Assembly: GCA_026390135.1 (NCBI GenBank)
Contig: JAPLGN010000035.1
Location: 1 to 45,461, forward strand
Length of the DNA: 45,461 nucleotides
Source of the DNA: Campylobacterales bacterium
Lineage (GTDB): Bacteria > Campylobacterota > Campylobacteria > Campylobacterales > Sulfurimonadaceae
Direction: 5' to 3'
Positions 24,613 to 33,693 of the stretch are shown piece after piece (positions within the stretch are counted from its first letter, which is position 1; each line of letters opens with the position of its first letter). The notes under the pieces were generated by a model that was given only the letters and a program-made list of their open reading frames with translations, ran no database searches and was not told the origin of the DNA. Position numbers and translations under genes: made by a program.

Positions 24613-26250
24613 ACGATTTTGACCGCTAAAGCTGCGTGAACGATCTCCACGTTCACCGCCAGCAGAACTACGCTCTCCGCCGCCGCTAGCATTGCGATCG
24701 TTGTTACCACGGTATCCGCCGCCTGAAGAACTGCGCTCTCCGCCGCCGCTAGCATTACGGTCATTGTTACCACGGTATCCACCGCCGCTTCCACTTCCGC
24801 CACGATTATTATTGCCACGGTATCCACCGCCGCCGCCAGGACGACGATTACCTCCGCCGCTTCCGCCACGACTCTCAAGATTACTCAAAATTTTATCCAA
24901 GCGCTCTGCTGCAATACCAATTTGATTTGGTCCTTGAACGGTGTTGCGCTCCATAAGAACTGAAATAAGTTTATAAGCAATTTGTTCTTGATCGAAATCT
25001 TCTTTGAGTGCATCTAAAACTTTATGCGCTTCATCATAAATATGCTGTTTTTCGATTTCTGCAAGAAGACGATTAACTTGAGAGTTTTTAACATCCATTT
25101 TACTTGGAATATAAGCATGCTCCATAGTAGTTCCTACTTTTGCACGGATACGCTGAAGCTCTTTAAACTCAAGTGGCGTTACCAAAGTAATCGCTACCCC
25201 TTTTTTACCCGCACGTCCTGTACGACCGATACGGTGAACATAGCTCTCAGGATCAAAAGGAATATGGTAGTTAAATACGTGAGTAATGCCATCGATGTGC
25301 AAACCACGAGCTGCTACGTCTGTTGCAATCAATACATCAAAAGCATCGGATTTAACACCTTTGATAACGCTCTCACGTTGACGTTGCTCCATATCTCCAT
25401 GAAGTCCTTTGGCAGAATATCCTGCTGCTGACAATACATTTGAAAGACGATCAACTTCTTTTTTCGTACGGCAGAAAACAACAGTTTTTTTAGCATCTTC
25501 AGCATCCATCAAACGGATAATGGCATCATCACGCTCTGATTCTTCGATAACATAATACTGCTGCGTAATATCTGTATTAGTAGTTTCAGATTTTGTGATA
25601 GACGCAAAAAATGGATTTACTAAGATACGCTCTGCAAGCTGTTTGATTGGCTGTGGCATGGTTGCTGAAAACAACAATGTTTGACGTTCAGTTGGAAGAT
25701 AACTAAAAATTTCATTAATATCATCCAAAAAGCCCATATCAAGCATTTCATCCGCTTCATCCAAAATAACAGTTGAAGGAGAAAAACCTTTGAGCATATC
25801 ACGGCTGAGCATATCCAGTAAACGTCCTGGAGTTGCAATAATTACTTGCGCACCACGATCGATCAAATCCAATTGACGATTGTACGAACTACCACCATAA
25901 ATAGTAACTGTACGAGCACCCAAATGCTTGCCGTATTTAAAAATCTCATCACTTACTTGGTTAGCAAGTTCACGCGTTGGTGTGATGATAAGGATTTCGA
26001 TACCACCTTTTAAATGCATTTTATTAAGTGCTGGAAGTCCAAATGCTGCTGTTTTACCCGTACCGGTGTGAGCTTGACCTACAACGTCACGCCCTTCCAT
26101 AATTACAGGGATTACCATTGACTGGATTGGACTTGGATTCTTGAAACCTGCATATTCGATGCTTTGCATAATCTCTTTACGAAGACCAAAATCAGCAAAT
26201 GTTGGAAGATCTTGATCGACTACTACGAGTTCTGTTTCTACGTTGTTCAT
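24589..26250 (-). CDS. deaD: DEAD-box RNA helicase with RGG-like tail
   Basis: A 553-residue helicase. Motifs in order: Q motif (FADFGLRKEIMQSIEYAGF, PIQ), Walker A AHTGTGKT, PTRELANQ, DEAD in ILDEADEMLDMGF, SAT, and HRIGRTGRAGKKG (motif VI). Beyond about residue 460 comes a low-complexity Gly/Arg/Asn/Ser tail with repeats of G-G-Y-R-G-N-N-D-R-N-A-S, like RNA-binding RGG tails. DeaD-type helicases unwind RNA in cold shock and ribosome assembly. AAGGTAG precedes the ATG. The gene has an unusually long leader. csdA/rhlE-type naming is uncertain. Confidence 0.9.
   Translation of the reverse strand: MNNVETELVVVDQDLPTFADFGLRKEIMQSIEYAGFKNPSPIQSMVIPVIMEGRDVVGQAHTGTGKTAAFGLPALNKMHLKGGIEILIITPTRELANQVSDEIFKYGKHLGARTVTIYGGSSYNRQLDLIDRGAQVIIATPGRLLDMLSRDMLKGFSPSTVILDEADEMLDMGFLDDINEIFSYLPTERQTLLFSATMPQPIKQLAERILVNPFFASITKSETTNTDITQQYYVIEESERDDAIIRLMDAEDAKKTVVFCRTKKEVDRLSNVLSAAGYSAKGLHGDMEQRQRESVIKGVKSDAFDVLIATDVAARGLHIDGITHVFNYHIPFDPESYVHRIGRTGRAGKKGVAITLVTPLEFKELQRIRAKVGTTMEHAYIPSKMDVKNSQVNRLLAEIEKQHIYDEAHKVLDALKEDFDQEQIAYKLISVLMERNTVQGPNQIGIAAERLDKILSNLESRGGSGGGNRRPGGGGGYRGNNNRGGSGSGGGYRGNNDRNASGGGERSSSGGGYRGNNDRNASGGGERSSAGGERGDRSRSFSGQNRSDSRPRS
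24665..24790 (-). repeat. 63-bp tandem repeat in the helicase tail (two copies)
   Basis: Two near-identical 63-bp units start at 24665 and 24728 (plus coordinates), each coding 21 residues of the G-G-Y-R-G-N-N-D-R-N-A-S type. They differ at a few positions. Shorter partial copies of the same GGTATCC-containing core follow near 24773 and 24818. Confidence 0.85.
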
Positions 26251-26480
26251 ATTTCTACCTTTTGTGTGTACGCCACGCCAACAAAAAAAGGAATCCGTTT
26301 TTCACTAAATCAAGCGAAAATATTTCCTAAAAAGCCCATGTTGCTATGCTGTGTGACGATGACGTTAAATTATTGTCCTCTTGGACGACAAATTTTCAGA
26401 GAGTTGCTCTCTTACCATGGAAGGTACCTTAGTAAAGTTTCAGTCTTATTAAAGCTTTACGAAGGCACCCAAAAATTTCG
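26251..26480 (-). promoter_or_regulatory. Long structured 5' leader of the helicase gene
   Basis: No gene is convincing here. With a TATAAT on the minus strand at 26486-26491, the mRNA leader is about 230 nt. It holds several inverted repeats: AGAGAG-TTG-CTCTCT (26398-26412), GTCC-TCTT-GGAC (about 26374-26385) and GTAAAG with CTTTAC (about 26432-26460). E. coli deaD/csdA also has a leader of more than 200 nt, so a cold-responsive role is plausible but inferred. Confidence 0.5.
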
Positions 26481-26485
26481 AGCGA

Positions 26486-26491
26486 ATTATA
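26486..26491 (-). promoter_or_regulatory. -10 box of the helicase gene
   Basis: TATAAT on the minus strand in the context GTTATAATTCGC, about 236 nt before the start codon. It is the best promoter match in the gap. Confidence 0.5.
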
Positions 26492-26633
26492 ACTTGCCAA
26501 AGCATAATTACTCCTGATAAACCCATTGTAATAAAAGCTAAAGTTAATCTTTAGTTTCAAATTGTTTATATTTCATCCTAAAAATTTTAAACTTTGGAGA
26601 TTATACTTGCAAAAATTATATTGGAGAATGTCT

Positions 26634-26837
26634 ATGTTTAATGTACGTATGGAAAAAGAGTGTGGTTGTTTTAAACGAAGCGGGATGCCCTCAATCAAAA
26701 CTTTTGATAATAAAGATGATGCACTAAGTGAAGCGTCAGAGTGGGCAGAAGAAATGAATGAAACTTTCTGTAAAAAACACAACTTTTCGATTATTGAAGA
26801 AGGGAATGATCTTCTTATAAAAGTAGAAATGAATTAA
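26634..26837 (+). CDS. Small Cys-containing protein, unknown function
   Basis: I do not recognise this gene. It encodes 67 residues, starting MFNVRMEKECGCFKRSGMPS and rich in acidic residues. It has a C-x-C pair at the N-terminus and one later Cys (ETFCKKHNF). The pattern of strand, helix (DNKDDALSEASEWAEEMNETF) and strand looks like a compact alpha/beta fold. ATG 26634 is favoured because GGAG stands 7 nt before it; an ATG 6 nt earlier is too close. TATACT near 26602 may be its -10. It shares a bidirectional hairpin with the cytochrome gene. Confidence 0.7.
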   Translation: MFNVRMEKECGCFKRSGMPSIKTFDNKDDALSEASEWAEEMNETFCKKHNFSIIEEGNDLLIKVEMN

Positions 26838-26866
26838 AACTGGAGGGGCTTGAGCCTCACAGTTTT
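26836..26866. terminator. Bidirectional terminator hairpin
   Basis: AAAACTG pairs with CAGTTTT, and GAGG with CCTC inside, around GGCTTGAG. T-runs follow on the plus strand (TTTTAAATTT) and A/T on the other. One arm includes the last codons and stop of the multiheme cytochrome gene. Confidence 0.8.
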
Positions 26867-28047
26867 AAATTTAGCTTTTTAATCACCATTTTCTTCGACC
26901 AAATTGGATCTTTCAAATCTAACAACTCTCTTACTTCATCATTTACCAATCGATACGAAACAACAATATTGACACTCTCAGCACCGGTAGGCATAGGTAA
27001 AACGAATGTTTTTGAGCTTAGCGCTGGAATCGAAACACTGCTGATCGTTTTTACTGCCAAATGAGGAATAGTTGGCTTATCTCGCTTGCTTAGATATTTA
27101 GAAGTGAGGGATAAAGCTTCTATTTTTACAACTTTACCCCCACTTGCATACTGCGCTTCAATCAAAATTTCACGTGAACCAAATCCGCTAGGAATCGCAT
27201 GCGGTTGAGGGTTACTCAATGTTATTTCTAACGTCTGCTTCCCTTTTTTTACATCCACACCCAATGCGTCCTGCCACATTGCTTCAATGTGTCCTCCAGT
27301 AAAGCCATGGTTACGAACCATACGCGTATGGGCTTGACCATTAGATAGCCGTAATGTTGCCGCAACTCCTTGCGTTCGAGCTCCCATATGGCAATCTACG
27401 CATTGCTTGCCATTGCTTTTGAATTCGGATTGCATGTTAACAAAACTATGTCCATCTTCCGATTTATCATTAGCATGGCAGACAAAACACAATTGATTGG
27501 GGTTTTTGTCCATAAAATCACGTGGTTCAACTTTATGATATGGCGACTTAGCATCACCATAAGGCCCTGTCATGGTACCCGATTTCATCCACGTAACACG
27601 ATTCATCCCCCGCTTATTTTCAGGGAGTTCATCATGAATTTGATCAATATTGTGACAGACAACACAGTTAATCCCCTCGGAGATACCATCACTTTTAAGT
27701 GCTTTTGTCGCAGCAGAATTTTTATCAAGTCCAACAGAAGCAAGAGCTTCATCTTCTGCATTCGTAGAAGTAACAGAAATACGAGGATTATGACATGTCG
27801 CACATTCAATTTTAATCGTATTAAGTGATTTACGATTATCTTTTCGCGCTACATAATCAATCGTTTTTTGGAAATACTCATCACTGTCATAATGAGATTT
27901 AGCATGCCATGACTGCTCCCACTGCTTCACAATAGGAGTATGACACGCCTTGCACTTAGTAGAATCTTTGAATTTATCTCCGACTTGAACCACTTCTGCC
28001 CCAAAAAGACCCATACTAATTAAAATTAAACCCAAAAATGAACGCAT
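26857..28047 (-). CDS. Pentaheme c-type cytochrome with C-terminal beta domain
   Basis: A 396-residue secreted protein with signal peptide MRSFLGLILISMGLFGAE. Five C-x-x-C-H sites: C32, C82, C128, C187 and C216. Extra His residues (HAKSHYD, HSFVNM) are possible distal ligands. Residues about 250-396 have no heme site and look like a beta-sandwich (KQTLEITLSNPQPHAIPSGF). The layout resembles the cytochrome c554 / hydroxylamine-oxidoreductase-like multiheme group, but the substrate is unknown. It follows argF by 15 nt and is probably the last gene of the hemB-argF operon. Confidence 0.8.
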   Translation of the reverse strand: MRSFLGLILISMGLFGAEVVQVGDKFKDSTKCKACHTPIVKQWEQSWHAKSHYDSDEYFQKTIDYVARKDNRKSLNTIKIECATCHNPRISVTSTNAEDEALASVGLDKNSAATKALKSDGISEGINCVVCHNIDQIHDELPENKRGMNRVTWMKSGTMTGPYGDAKSPYHKVEPRDFMDKNPNQLCFVCHANDKSEDGHSFVNMQSEFKSNGKQCVDCHMGARTQGVAATLRLSNGQAHTRMVRNHGFTGGHIEAMWQDALGVDVKKGKQTLEITLSNPQPHAIPSGFGSREILIEAQYASGGKVVKIEALSLTSKYLSKRDKPTIPHLAVKTISSVSIPALSSKTFVLPMPTGAESVNIVVSYRLVNDEVRELLDLKDPIWSKKMVIKKLNLKL

Positions 28048-28062
28048 AACTACCTCCCTCTT

Positions 28063-28983
28063 TTAACGATGTTTATTAAGCCAAACCATTAACCCTTTTT
28101 GTCCATGGAGGCGGTTTTCTGCCTCTTGAAAAATTACGCTCTGATCCCCTTCCAATACTGCTTCACTTACCTCTACTCCACGATATGCAGGTAAACAATG
28201 TAAAAATATTGCATAAGGGTCAGCCAATGCCATTAGAGCTTCGTCAACGATATAGCCTTTAAAATCGTGCAGACGCTTGGCTTTTTCTTCTTCTTGACCC
28301 ATAGAAATCCACGTATCCGTTGTAACCACAGTAGCGCCTTCTACGGCCACTTTTGGGTCATTGGTAAAGGTGATTTTTGCACCGCTTTGTTTTGCAAAAA
28401 TCAGTGCCTCTTCAATAATAACCGGATCACACTCATACCCTTTTGGGGTGGCTACACGAAGTTCAAACCCTAGCTTACTCGCTAACATCAACCATGAATG
28501 GGTCATATTATTTCCATCACCGATATACGCCACGATTGGGTTTTCATGACGTCCGCACTCCACCATCGTCATATAATCGGCAATAAGCTGAACGGGGTGA
28601 TAGCTGTCACTTAGACCATTGATGACAGGAACACTTGAATAATGGGAAAATTCTTCGAGCATAGAGTGCGCAAACGTACGTATCATTACCATATCGCTCA
28701 TCGAAGAAATAACGCGTGCCGTATCTTTAACAGGCTCACCACGTCCTAAATGAATATCACGGTTTGAAAGAAATAAGGCATGCCCACCCAGCTGAAACAT
28801 CCCTGATTCAAAACTAACACGTGTACGTGTTGAGCTTTTCTCAAAAATCATTGCCAATGTTTGTCCTGCCAAATAAGGATGTGGGCTTTTGGCTTTTTGC
28901 TCTTTTTTAATTGATAACGCCAAATCAACTATTTCTAAAATCTCTTCTTTGGTGTAATCACGTAAAGTTAAAAAATGTCTCAC
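28063..28983 (-). CDS. argF: Ornithine carbamoyltransferase
   Basis: A 306-residue transcarbamoylase. [20 protein letters not shown] is the carbamoyl-phosphate loop (S-T-R-T-R). [12 protein letters not shown] and [20 protein letters not shown] (H-C-L-P) are the ornithine-side motifs. It makes citrulline in arginine synthesis. hemB is upstream with a 47-nt gap, the multiheme cytochrome gene downstream with 15 nt. Confidence 0.96.
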   Translation of the reverse strand: MRHFLTLRDYTKEEILEIVDLALSIKKEQKAKSPHPYLAGQTLAMIFEKSSTRTRVSFESGMFQLGGHALFLSNRDIHLGRGEPVKDTARVISSMSDMVMIRTFAHSMLEEFSHYSSVPVINGLSDSYHPVQLIADYMTMVECGRHENPIVAYIGDGNNMTHSWLMLASKLGFELRVATPKGYECDPVIIEEALIFAKQSGAKITFTNDPKVAVEGATVVTTDTWISMGQEEEKAKRLHDFKGYIVDEALMALADPYAIFLHCLPAYRGVEVSEAVLEGDQSVIFQEAENRLHGQKGLMVWLNKHR

Positions 28984-29030
28984 AAAAAATCCTCTTTTTC
29001 AAAAAACAATCATAGCATAAAATAATTTTA

Positions 29031-29996
29031 TTAATGTAAAAGTCGTGCCACTTCTTTAGCATGGTAACTAATGATGATATCTGCACCCGCTCGCTTGAAT
29101 CCAATCATTGTCTCCATCATCACGCGATTATAATCAATAAGTCCGGCATTTCCGGCAAATTTTAGCATTGCATATTCTCCGCTCACATTGTAAACTGCCA
29201 ACGGTAATGAAGAAGCTTCACGAATATCTCGAATGATGTCTAAATACGCTAACGCAGGTTTTACCATTAAAATATCTGCACCTTGAGCTTCATCTGCAAG
29301 ACTTTCTCGAATGGCCTCACGACGGTTAGCAGGATCCATTTGATAGGTTGAGCGGTCTCCAAAACTTGGAACCGATTCGGCAACATCACGAAATGGCCCA
29401 TAATAACCACTTGCAAACTTAGTAGAGTACGCCATAATAGGGAGATTTGGGTATCCACCCCTATCAAGAGCATCACGCAATGACGCAATAATGCCGTCCA
29501 TCATTCCTGAGGGTGCTATCATATCCACACCTGCTCGTGCATGAACTAACGCCTGTTGCGCTGAAATCCCCAAAGTAAGATCATTATCAACCGTTTCATG
29601 CACGTGATCAAGTATCCCGCAATGTCCATGATCGGTGTATTCACAAAAACATAAATCCGTCACTACAAACATCTGTGGGAATGATTGTTTGATGGCGCGA
29701 ACTGCCGTTGCAATGATTCCATGATCACAGAGCGCATCAGAACCTATAGAATCTTTGACTGCTGGGATACCAAAAAGAAGTATTGAATAGATCCCTAAAG
29801 TTTGAAGCAGTTCACACTCTTTTAAAATCTCATCTAAGCTCATCTGAAATACACCCGGCATAGAGGCAACTTCTGTTTTTATACCCTCCCCTGGTCTGAC
29901 AAATAAAGGATAAATAAAATCATTGACGCTAACATGCGTTTCACGAACCAATGAACGTAAATAAGAATTAAGACGAGTGCGGCGAAAACGCTCCAT
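29031..29996 (-). CDS. hemB: Porphobilinogen synthase
   Basis: A 321-residue enzyme. [19 protein letters not shown] holds the Cys-rich metal site (C-x-C...C), [19 protein letters not shown] and [16 protein letters not shown] hold one catalytic Lys. [17 protein letters not shown] holds the second Lys (M-V-K-P). It condenses two 5-aminolevulinate molecules, an early heme step. Heme would be needed by the many cytochromes coded here. It heads the operon with argF. Confidence 0.97.
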   Translation of the reverse strand: MERFRRTRLNSYLRSLVRETHVSVNDFIYPLFVRPGEGIKTEVASMPGVFQMSLDEILKECELLQTLGIYSILLFGIPAVKDSIGSDALCDHGIIATAVRAIKQSFPQMFVVTDLCFCEYTDHGHCGILDHVHETVDNDLTLGISAQQALVHARAGVDMIAPSGMMDGIIASLRDALDRGGYPNLPIMAYSTKFASGYYGPFRDVAESVPSFGDRSTYQMDPANRREAIRESLADEAQGADILMVKPALAYLDIIRDIREASSLPLAVYNVSGEYAMLKFAGNAGLIDYNRVMMETMIGFKRAGADIIISYHAKEVARLLH

Positions 29997-30063
29997 AAAA
30001 ATACCCTCTTTTGTAAAAAATTAAGTTAAAAGTGTATCAATAAATAGATTAAGAAAAACAAAC

Positions 30064-30069
30064 TATAAT
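30064..30069 (+). promoter_or_regulatory. -10 box 6 nt before the ribA start codon
   Basis: A perfect TATAAT, then TTCCGA, then ATG. No Shine-Dalgarno sequence is present, so a leaderless transcript is predicted. The spacing is the same as for the genes at 5738 and 18919. Confidence 0.6.
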
Positions 30070-30075
30070 TTCCGA

Positions 30076-30663
30076 ATGACATCTGAAATATTTTTTGAAA
30101 AATCCGCCATCGCCAATCTTCCAAGTAAATATGGGCACTTTAAAATCCGTGCTTACAAAGAAGGTTGTCAAGAACATCTTGCTATTTTTACTGAGGACTT
30201 TGATTCTGTAGAATCCCCTTTAGTACGAATTCATTCTCAATGCCTTACGGGTGATACTTTTGGAAGTATCAAATGTGATTGCAACAATCAGCTTCACAAA
30301 GCACTTGAGCTTATAGCTAAAGAAGGCGGGTTGATAATCTATCATGCTCAAGAAGGGCGAAATATCGGCTTACTTAATAAACTAAACGCTTATGCACTTC
30401 AAGATCAAGGGCGCAATACCATTGAAGCCAATATAGAGCTTGGGTTTGCACCTGATCAGCGTACCTATGATGTTGTACGTGAAATTTTCAATGATTTTAA
30501 TCTCACAAAAATTCGACTTCTGACCAACAATCCTGCCAAGATTCTAGTTGTTGAAGGATTGGATGTTGAAATAACCGAACGTATCCCCGTAATTATCGAT
30601 CCCAATCCTTATAATGAAGGCTACTTAAAAACAAAGAAAGAATGTATGGGTCACATTATTTAA
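30076..30663 (+). CDS. ribA: GTP cyclohydrolase II
   Basis: A 195-residue enzyme, not fused to RibB. VRIHSQCLTGDTFGSIKCDC has the three zinc Cys residues and YHAQEGRNIGLLNKLNAYAL is the GTP site. RTYDVVREIFNDFNL and LTNNPAKI are further conserved blocks. It opens GTP to give the first riboflavin intermediate. The start ATG has no ribosome site. The next gene, a hybrid kinase, is 48 nt away and has its own SD. Confidence 0.96.
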   Translation: MTSEIFFEKSAIANLPSKYGHFKIRAYKEGCQEHLAIFTEDFDSVESPLVRIHSQCLTGDTFGSIKCDCNNQLHKALELIAKEGGLIIYHAQEGRNIGLLNKLNAYALQDQGRNTIEANIELGFAPDQRTYDVVREIFNDFNLTKIRLLTNNPAKILVVEGLDVEITERIPVIIDPNPYNEGYLKTKKECMGHII

Positions 30664-30711
30664 TTTTTTTACGTTAGAATATATAATAATTTTATTTACA
30701 AATGAGGTTTT

Positions 30712-32841
30712 ATGCGTATAGCAGTATTATTTTTAAGCCTACTAACGACACTTTTTGCCTTAAGTGATAATTATAAAATTGTTATCGATACTTATAAAAC
30801 GAAAAGTGAAGCACGACAAGCATTTGAACACAATAAAGCTGATCCAAAAAGTGCTCTTCTCCCCTATCTTAATGAAGAACAACTGATTATTCATACCCGA
30901 AAATCAGGAGAAAAAAGTATTATTGCAATTGAACCCTTTTCGAATCAAAAAGAGGCCCAAGCAGTCTTGCAAGACCTCTCTCCTTTTTACCCGCATGCTT
31001 TTGTAAGTCGTGGTGTCGCCGATGATATCGAATTTCTTTTGATGCAGCACCGGAATAATCTAAACCTAAAAAAGCAAAGTCCTTCTATTCAAGTTGCTAA
31101 AGCAATCACACTGCCTAAAAAAGAACAAAATGTATCAACTGCATCGCCATACAATTATGAAAGAGTGTTCTTTCTCTCTATACTCGCAGTACTGCTTGTC
31201 TATTTTTTATGGAGTGCACGTCTATTAAGAATTTTACAGAACCGTAATCAACTTCTTTTAAAAGAAAAAATAGAAATTCAAGATGCCATGCAAGCTAAAA
31301 ATGATTTTATTGCGATGATGAATCACGAAATTCGTGCCCCTATTAATGCGATCATGGGGATCAGTCATCTAATTTTAGAATCAAGACTCACTATAAGTCA
31401 ACGTTCTCAAATTACTAAAATAAAAGATGCAACTTCCATTTTACACACGTTGGTTAATGATATTTTGGATCACTCAAAAATAGAAGCTGGTAAAATAACC
31501 ATTGAAAAAATCCCTTTTGATCTCAATACGATGTTGGATGATATTTCCAATATCATTACCCATAAAGCAGACGAAAAGCAACTTGAATTGATTTTTGATA
31601 TTGATCAAAGTGTTCCGAATAAACTCATCGGCGATCCTCTGAGACTGCTCCAGATATTGGTTAATTTACTCAATAATGCTATCAAATTTACCGATAATGG
31701 GAGTGTTATTCTTCGCTTACGTGCCCAGCAAATTAGCCGTTTAAATCTAAAAATTCATTTTGAAATTATTGATACCGGTATTGGTATTGAAGCAGATTCC
31801 TTAAAAAAATTATTTGCCTCATACGTTCAAGCCGATGAGAGCATCTCACGAAAATATGGCGGTACGGGTTTAGGGCTTGCAATATGTAAAAATCTCATCT
31901 CTTTAATGGGAGGAAGCATCCAAGTAGAGAGTGTCCCTAATCAAGGAAGCACTTTCTCTTTTGACATCAAACTCTATTCTGATTTTGAGTACGAAAAACG
32001 TCGCTATCGCCTTCCTACAGAAAAGTTGATGTCTAAAAATGGATTAATTTTAGATACGAATTTAACCAGTGCTGAGGTGCTAACACGAGGATTGGAATAT
32101 TTTCATTACGAAATGAAAACTACTACTAACTCTACCGATGCTCTCGATGTCTTAAAAAATCAATTTATCGATATTGTCTTTATCGATACAAAAGTAGTAC
32201 TATCGGGAGAATTTAAAAAAGAACTTCAACATCGAATTAAAAACGATGATCTAAAGCTCGTATGGATGGGTGAAGATATTAAAAAAAGAGGAGGCATAAG
32301 CCTCGCAAAGCCTTATAACCAACTGAGTATTTTTAACACCATCTTATCAGCGTATGGCCATTTAGATCAAGAGCAAAAAGGACAAAGCAACAGTAAAAAA
32401 CTCAAAGACAATTTGAAAAAATTTGCAGGTGAAACACTGCTTTTAGCTGAAGATAATGAGATTAATCGTTCTATTATTAAAGGTTTGCTCTCCGGCACAA
32501 ATATCATCATAATAACCGCTGAAAATGGTAAAGAAGCCGTTGATATCGTTGAACTCAATTCAGACATCAATGTTATTTTAATGGATATTCAAATGCCGAT
32601 TATGGATGGTTTTGAAGCAGCAAAATTAATACGTCAAGATCACGAAAAAGATTTTATTCCTATAATAGCCGTCACTGGGAATACGTTTGAAAGTGATATT
32701 CATAACATCAGCAGCTCCGGAATGAACGGCCATGTAAGCAAACCAATTGATGTCAATACCTTTTACACTACTTTATATTATGCTTTTGAAAAATCGAGAA
32801 ATCAATCTAAGCAGATACTCTCTTCACAATATATAGCCTAA
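30712..32841 (+). CDS. Hybrid sensor histidine kinase with SPOR-like sensor domain
   Basis: 709 residues. A signal sequence (1-17) is followed by a periplasmic domain (about 20-105) with the SPOR pattern: YKIVIDTYKTKSEARQAFE and later SIIAIEPFSNQKEAQAVLQ. One membrane helix spans 151-168. The HisKA domain has NHEIRAPINAI (His205), then HATPase motifs NLLNNAIKF, DTGIGIE and GGTGLGLAICK. Residues about 442-552 are a degenerate receiver domain, and 572-690 a full one (LLLAEDNEINR; VILMDIQMPIMDG, Asp625). No DNA-binding output is present, so a partner regulator lies elsewhere. GAGG precedes the ATG. The ligand is unknown; peptidoglycan is suggested by the SPOR match. Confidence 0.85.
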   Translation: MRIAVLFLSLLTTLFALSDNYKIVIDTYKTKSEARQAFEHNKADPKSALLPYLNEEQLIIHTRKSGEKSIIAIEPFSNQKEAQAVLQDLSPFYPHAFVSRGVADDIEFLLMQHRNNLNLKKQSPSIQVAKAITLPKKEQNVSTASPYNYERVFFLSILAVLLVYFLWSARLLRILQNRNQLLLKEKIEIQDAMQAKNDFIAMMNHEIRAPINAIMGISHLILESRLTISQRSQITKIKDATSILHTLVNDILDHSKIEAGKITIEKIPFDLNTMLDDISNIITHKADEKQLELIFDIDQSVPNKLIGDPLRLLQILVNLLNNAIKFTDNGSVILRLRAQQISRLNLKIHFEIIDTGIGIEADSLKKLFASYVQADESISRKYGGTGLGLAICKNLISLMGGSIQVESVPNQGSTFSFDIKLYSDFEYEKRRYRLPTEKLMSKNGLILDTNLTSAEVLTRGLEYFHYEMKTTTNSTDALDVLKNQFIDIVFIDTKVVLSGEFKKELQHRIKNDDLKLVWMGEDIKKRGGISLAKPYNQLSIFNTILSAYGHLDQEQKGQSNSKKLKDNLKKFAGETLLLAEDNEINRSIIKGLLSGTNIIIITAENGKEAVDIVELNSDINVILMDIQMPIMDGFEAAKLIRQDHEKDFIPIIAVTGNTFESDIHNISSSGMNGHVSKPIDVNTFYTTLYYAFEKSRNQSKQILSSQYIA

Positions 32842-32890
32842 GTACTTTTTTGGTATTATAGGTGTTGAATTAAATTAAGAGGAAACTCCT

Positions 32891-33469
32891 TTGGCATTAC
32901 TCAAAACATTGCTCCAAGCTCAAAATATTAACGTTCCAGATGATTTTTTTGAAAAAATTGAAGTGTATAAAACACTATTAATGCAATGGAATAAAATTCA
33001 TAACCTCACAGGGGCAAAAAACATCGCTCAAATTGATGAATTTATCGTTGATGCAATTGCTCCTATTACTTTTTTACCTCCCATCAAAAAAGCTATGGAT
33101 ATAGGGACTGGAGCAGGATTTCCTGGTATGATTTTGGCCTTTGCTCTGCCGCAAACCCATTTTACTCTTGTCGAACCCCTTGCAAAACGTGCCAGTTTTT
33201 TACAGTTTGTCAAAGCTGATTTAGGACTTACAAATGTAGACGTTAAAGCCGTACGCATTGAACAGCTTCCCCCTGCATCCTATGACTTTATTACCTCTCG
33301 CGCCGTGACGGATACCAAAATGCTTCTCAAACTTTCAGAACCTTTTCGTTCAGAGGGAACCCTTTTGCTCTTTTACAAAGGGGAAAAAGTGTATGATGAA
33401 GTAGACGAATCGTTTGACTACCAAATTATCGAAAAACAAAATCGTCATTATCTTCTTATTAAGTCATAA
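32891..33469 (+). CDS. rsmG: 16S rRNA (guanine-N7) methyltransferase
   Basis: A 192-residue SAM methyltransferase. [20 protein letters not shown] is the SAM-binding motif and [16 protein letters not shown] the second. [18 protein letters not shown] (S-R-A) is characteristic of RsmG/GidB, which methylates G527 of 16S rRNA. The start is TTG, with AGAGGAA about 6 nt upstream; this gives [20 protein letters not shown]. Two small genes follow at 3 nt and 2 nt spacing. Confidence 0.94.
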   Translation: MALLKTLLQAQNINVPDDFFEKIEVYKTLLMQWNKIHNLTGAKNIAQIDEFIVDAIAPITFLPPIKKAMDIGTGAGFPGMILAFALPQTHFTLVEPLAKRASFLQFVKADLGLTNVDVKAVRIEQLPPASYDFITSRAVTDTKMLLKLSEPFRSEGTLLLFYKGEKVYDEVDESFDYQIIEKQNRHYLLIKS

Positions 33470-33472
33470 ACT

Positions 33473-33691
33473 ATGTTGAAATTATTACTCTTTATTGGTT
33501 TTATTAGTACCGTTTATTATGTTTTTTTTGCAAAGAAAAAAAGTATCACTTCCCGCAAAAATAATGATTCCATGGAAGAAGCAATGATTCCATGTGCAAT
33601 GTGTGGAACGTACTTTCAAGCTAAAGAAGCAATAATGAGCAGTGGAAAATATTATTGCTCACCTGAATGTCTGAAAAAGAAACAAGGATAA
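33473..33691 (+). CDS. Small membrane-anchored Cys-rich protein (TRASH/PP0621-like)
   Basis: A 72-residue protein with one N-terminal helix (LLLFIGFISTVYYVFFA), a short linker and a C-terminal knuckle: M-I-P-C-A-M-C-G-T-Y-F, then Y-Y-C-S-P-E-C-L. The four Cys in two C-x2-3-C pairs match the small TRASH-like/PP0621 zinc-knuckle proteins. It probably binds a metal at the membrane. It is 3 nt after rsmG and 2 nt before the next gene. Function is unknown. Confidence 0.75.
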   Translation: MLKLLLFIGFISTVYYVFFAKKKSITSRKNNDSMEEAMIPCAMCGTYFQAKEAIMSSGKYYCSPECLKKKQG

Positions 33692-33693
33692 TC

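Noticed and set aside
24665-24830. CRISPR array
   Set aside because: The repeats are coding, head-to-tail without spacers, and in frame with the helicase tail.
24495-24878. Ala/Val-rich reading frame on the minus strand
   Set aside because: It is a shifted frame of the helicase repeat tail. Low complexity keeps it open.
26164-26517. 117-residue reading frame on the plus strand over the helicase leader
   Set aside because: It starts inside the helicase gene in antisense, has no good ribosome site and no recognisable domain. The region is better explained as an RNA leader.
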